In this document: in pieces, positions 11,218 through 11,272 of the stretch
Layout of the letters: every line of letters starts with the position of its first letter
How positions within the stretch are numbered: the stretch's first letter is position 1
Source: an uncultured Oscillospiraceae bacterium
Lineage (GTDB): Bacteria > Bacillota > Clostridia > Oscillospirales > Acutalibacteraceae
Assembly: GCA_900550315.1 (NCBI GenBank)
Contig: URRK01000035.1
Location: forward strand, 1-11,272
Reading direction: 5' to 3'
Length of the DNA: 11,272 bases
Made by a program: the position numbers and the translations under genes
The notes under the pieces: generated by a model
Told to the model about the DNA's origin: nothing
The model's database searches: none
What the model saw: the letters and a program-made list of their open reading frames with translations, nothing else

Positions 11218-11272
11218 ATGCAAGAAAATTCTGAAACACAAGAGCAAGAAATACAGTACCGGTACGGTTACG
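11218..11272 (+). CDS. Start of an unidentified gene (3' end outside window)
   Basis: ATG at 11218 with GGAG at 11206-11209 (8 nt spacing) and a good promoter upstream. Only about 18 codons are visible: a polar, Gln/Glu-rich N-terminus ending in YRYGY. No family can be assigned. It is transcribed apart from the switched operon because a terminator and a promoter lie between them. The Gln/Glu-rich opening loosely recalls the cytoplasmic tail of the HtrA-type protein, but that is too little to infer function. Confidence 0.7.
   Translation, partial: MQENSETQEQEIQYRYGY

Noticed and set aside
1..11272. CRISPR arrays, rRNA or tRNA genes
   Set aside because: No regularly spaced direct repeats of the right size and no cloverleaf or rRNA-like sequence noticed on either strand.

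Overview
The window suggests a Gram-positive member of the Clostridia, probably an Oscillospiraceae/Ruminococcaceae-type gut bacterium. The reasons are Shine-Dalgarno-led genes, sigma-A-type promoters, a lipoprotein signal, an HtrA with a cytoplasmic N-terminus, and GYF_2/DUF6273-like proteins of the kind common in that group. This is inferred from gene content; no taxonomic marker is present. All genes I can support are on the + strand.

Left part (1-4450): the 3' end of an AraC-type regulator, then a two-component system (OmpR-type response regulator and membrane histidine kinase). A membrane-anchored HtrA-type serine protease with a PDZ domain follows and ends in a clear terminator. The order regulator-kinase-HtrA resembles secretion-stress systems. 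Middle part (4496-6058): a GH27 alpha-galactosidase-family enzyme with its own promoter, directly followed by a 69-residue zinc-ribbon protein and a terminator.

Right part (6069-11041): the most interesting region. A tyrosine recombinase gene (6117-6959) is followed by two exact inverted copies of a 26-bp sequence (7085-7110 and 7338-7363) bracketing 227 bp. Each copy is itself a near-palindrome with 11-bp arms around a 4-bp asymmetric core, as expected of a site-specific recombination site. Inside lies a consensus extended sigma-A promoter (TTGACA, 17 bp, TATAAT, with TG) that in this orientation points left, away from the downstream genes and into a leftward terminator. A strong rightward terminator (7297-7328) sits just before the right repeat. 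As drawn, the downstream operon has no visible promoter and is shielded by a terminator (OFF). Inversion would place the promoter about 80 nt upstream of the first gene and remove the terminator (ON). This has the structure of a phase-variable promoter switch with its recombinase encoded alongside.

The controlled operon (7381-10985) has six tightly spaced genes. They encode two membrane proteins with GYF_2-like N-terminal domains, a small Cys-containing lipoprotein, a single-pass protein with a Tyr/Ser-rich stalk and a DUF6273-like C-terminal domain, a zinc-ribbon/transmembrane/LysM protein, and an 80-residue protein of unknown role. It ends at a strong terminator (11010-11041). Together they look like a cell-envelope or surface module whose function I cannot name. 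A new gene with its own promoter begins at 11218 and runs off the window.
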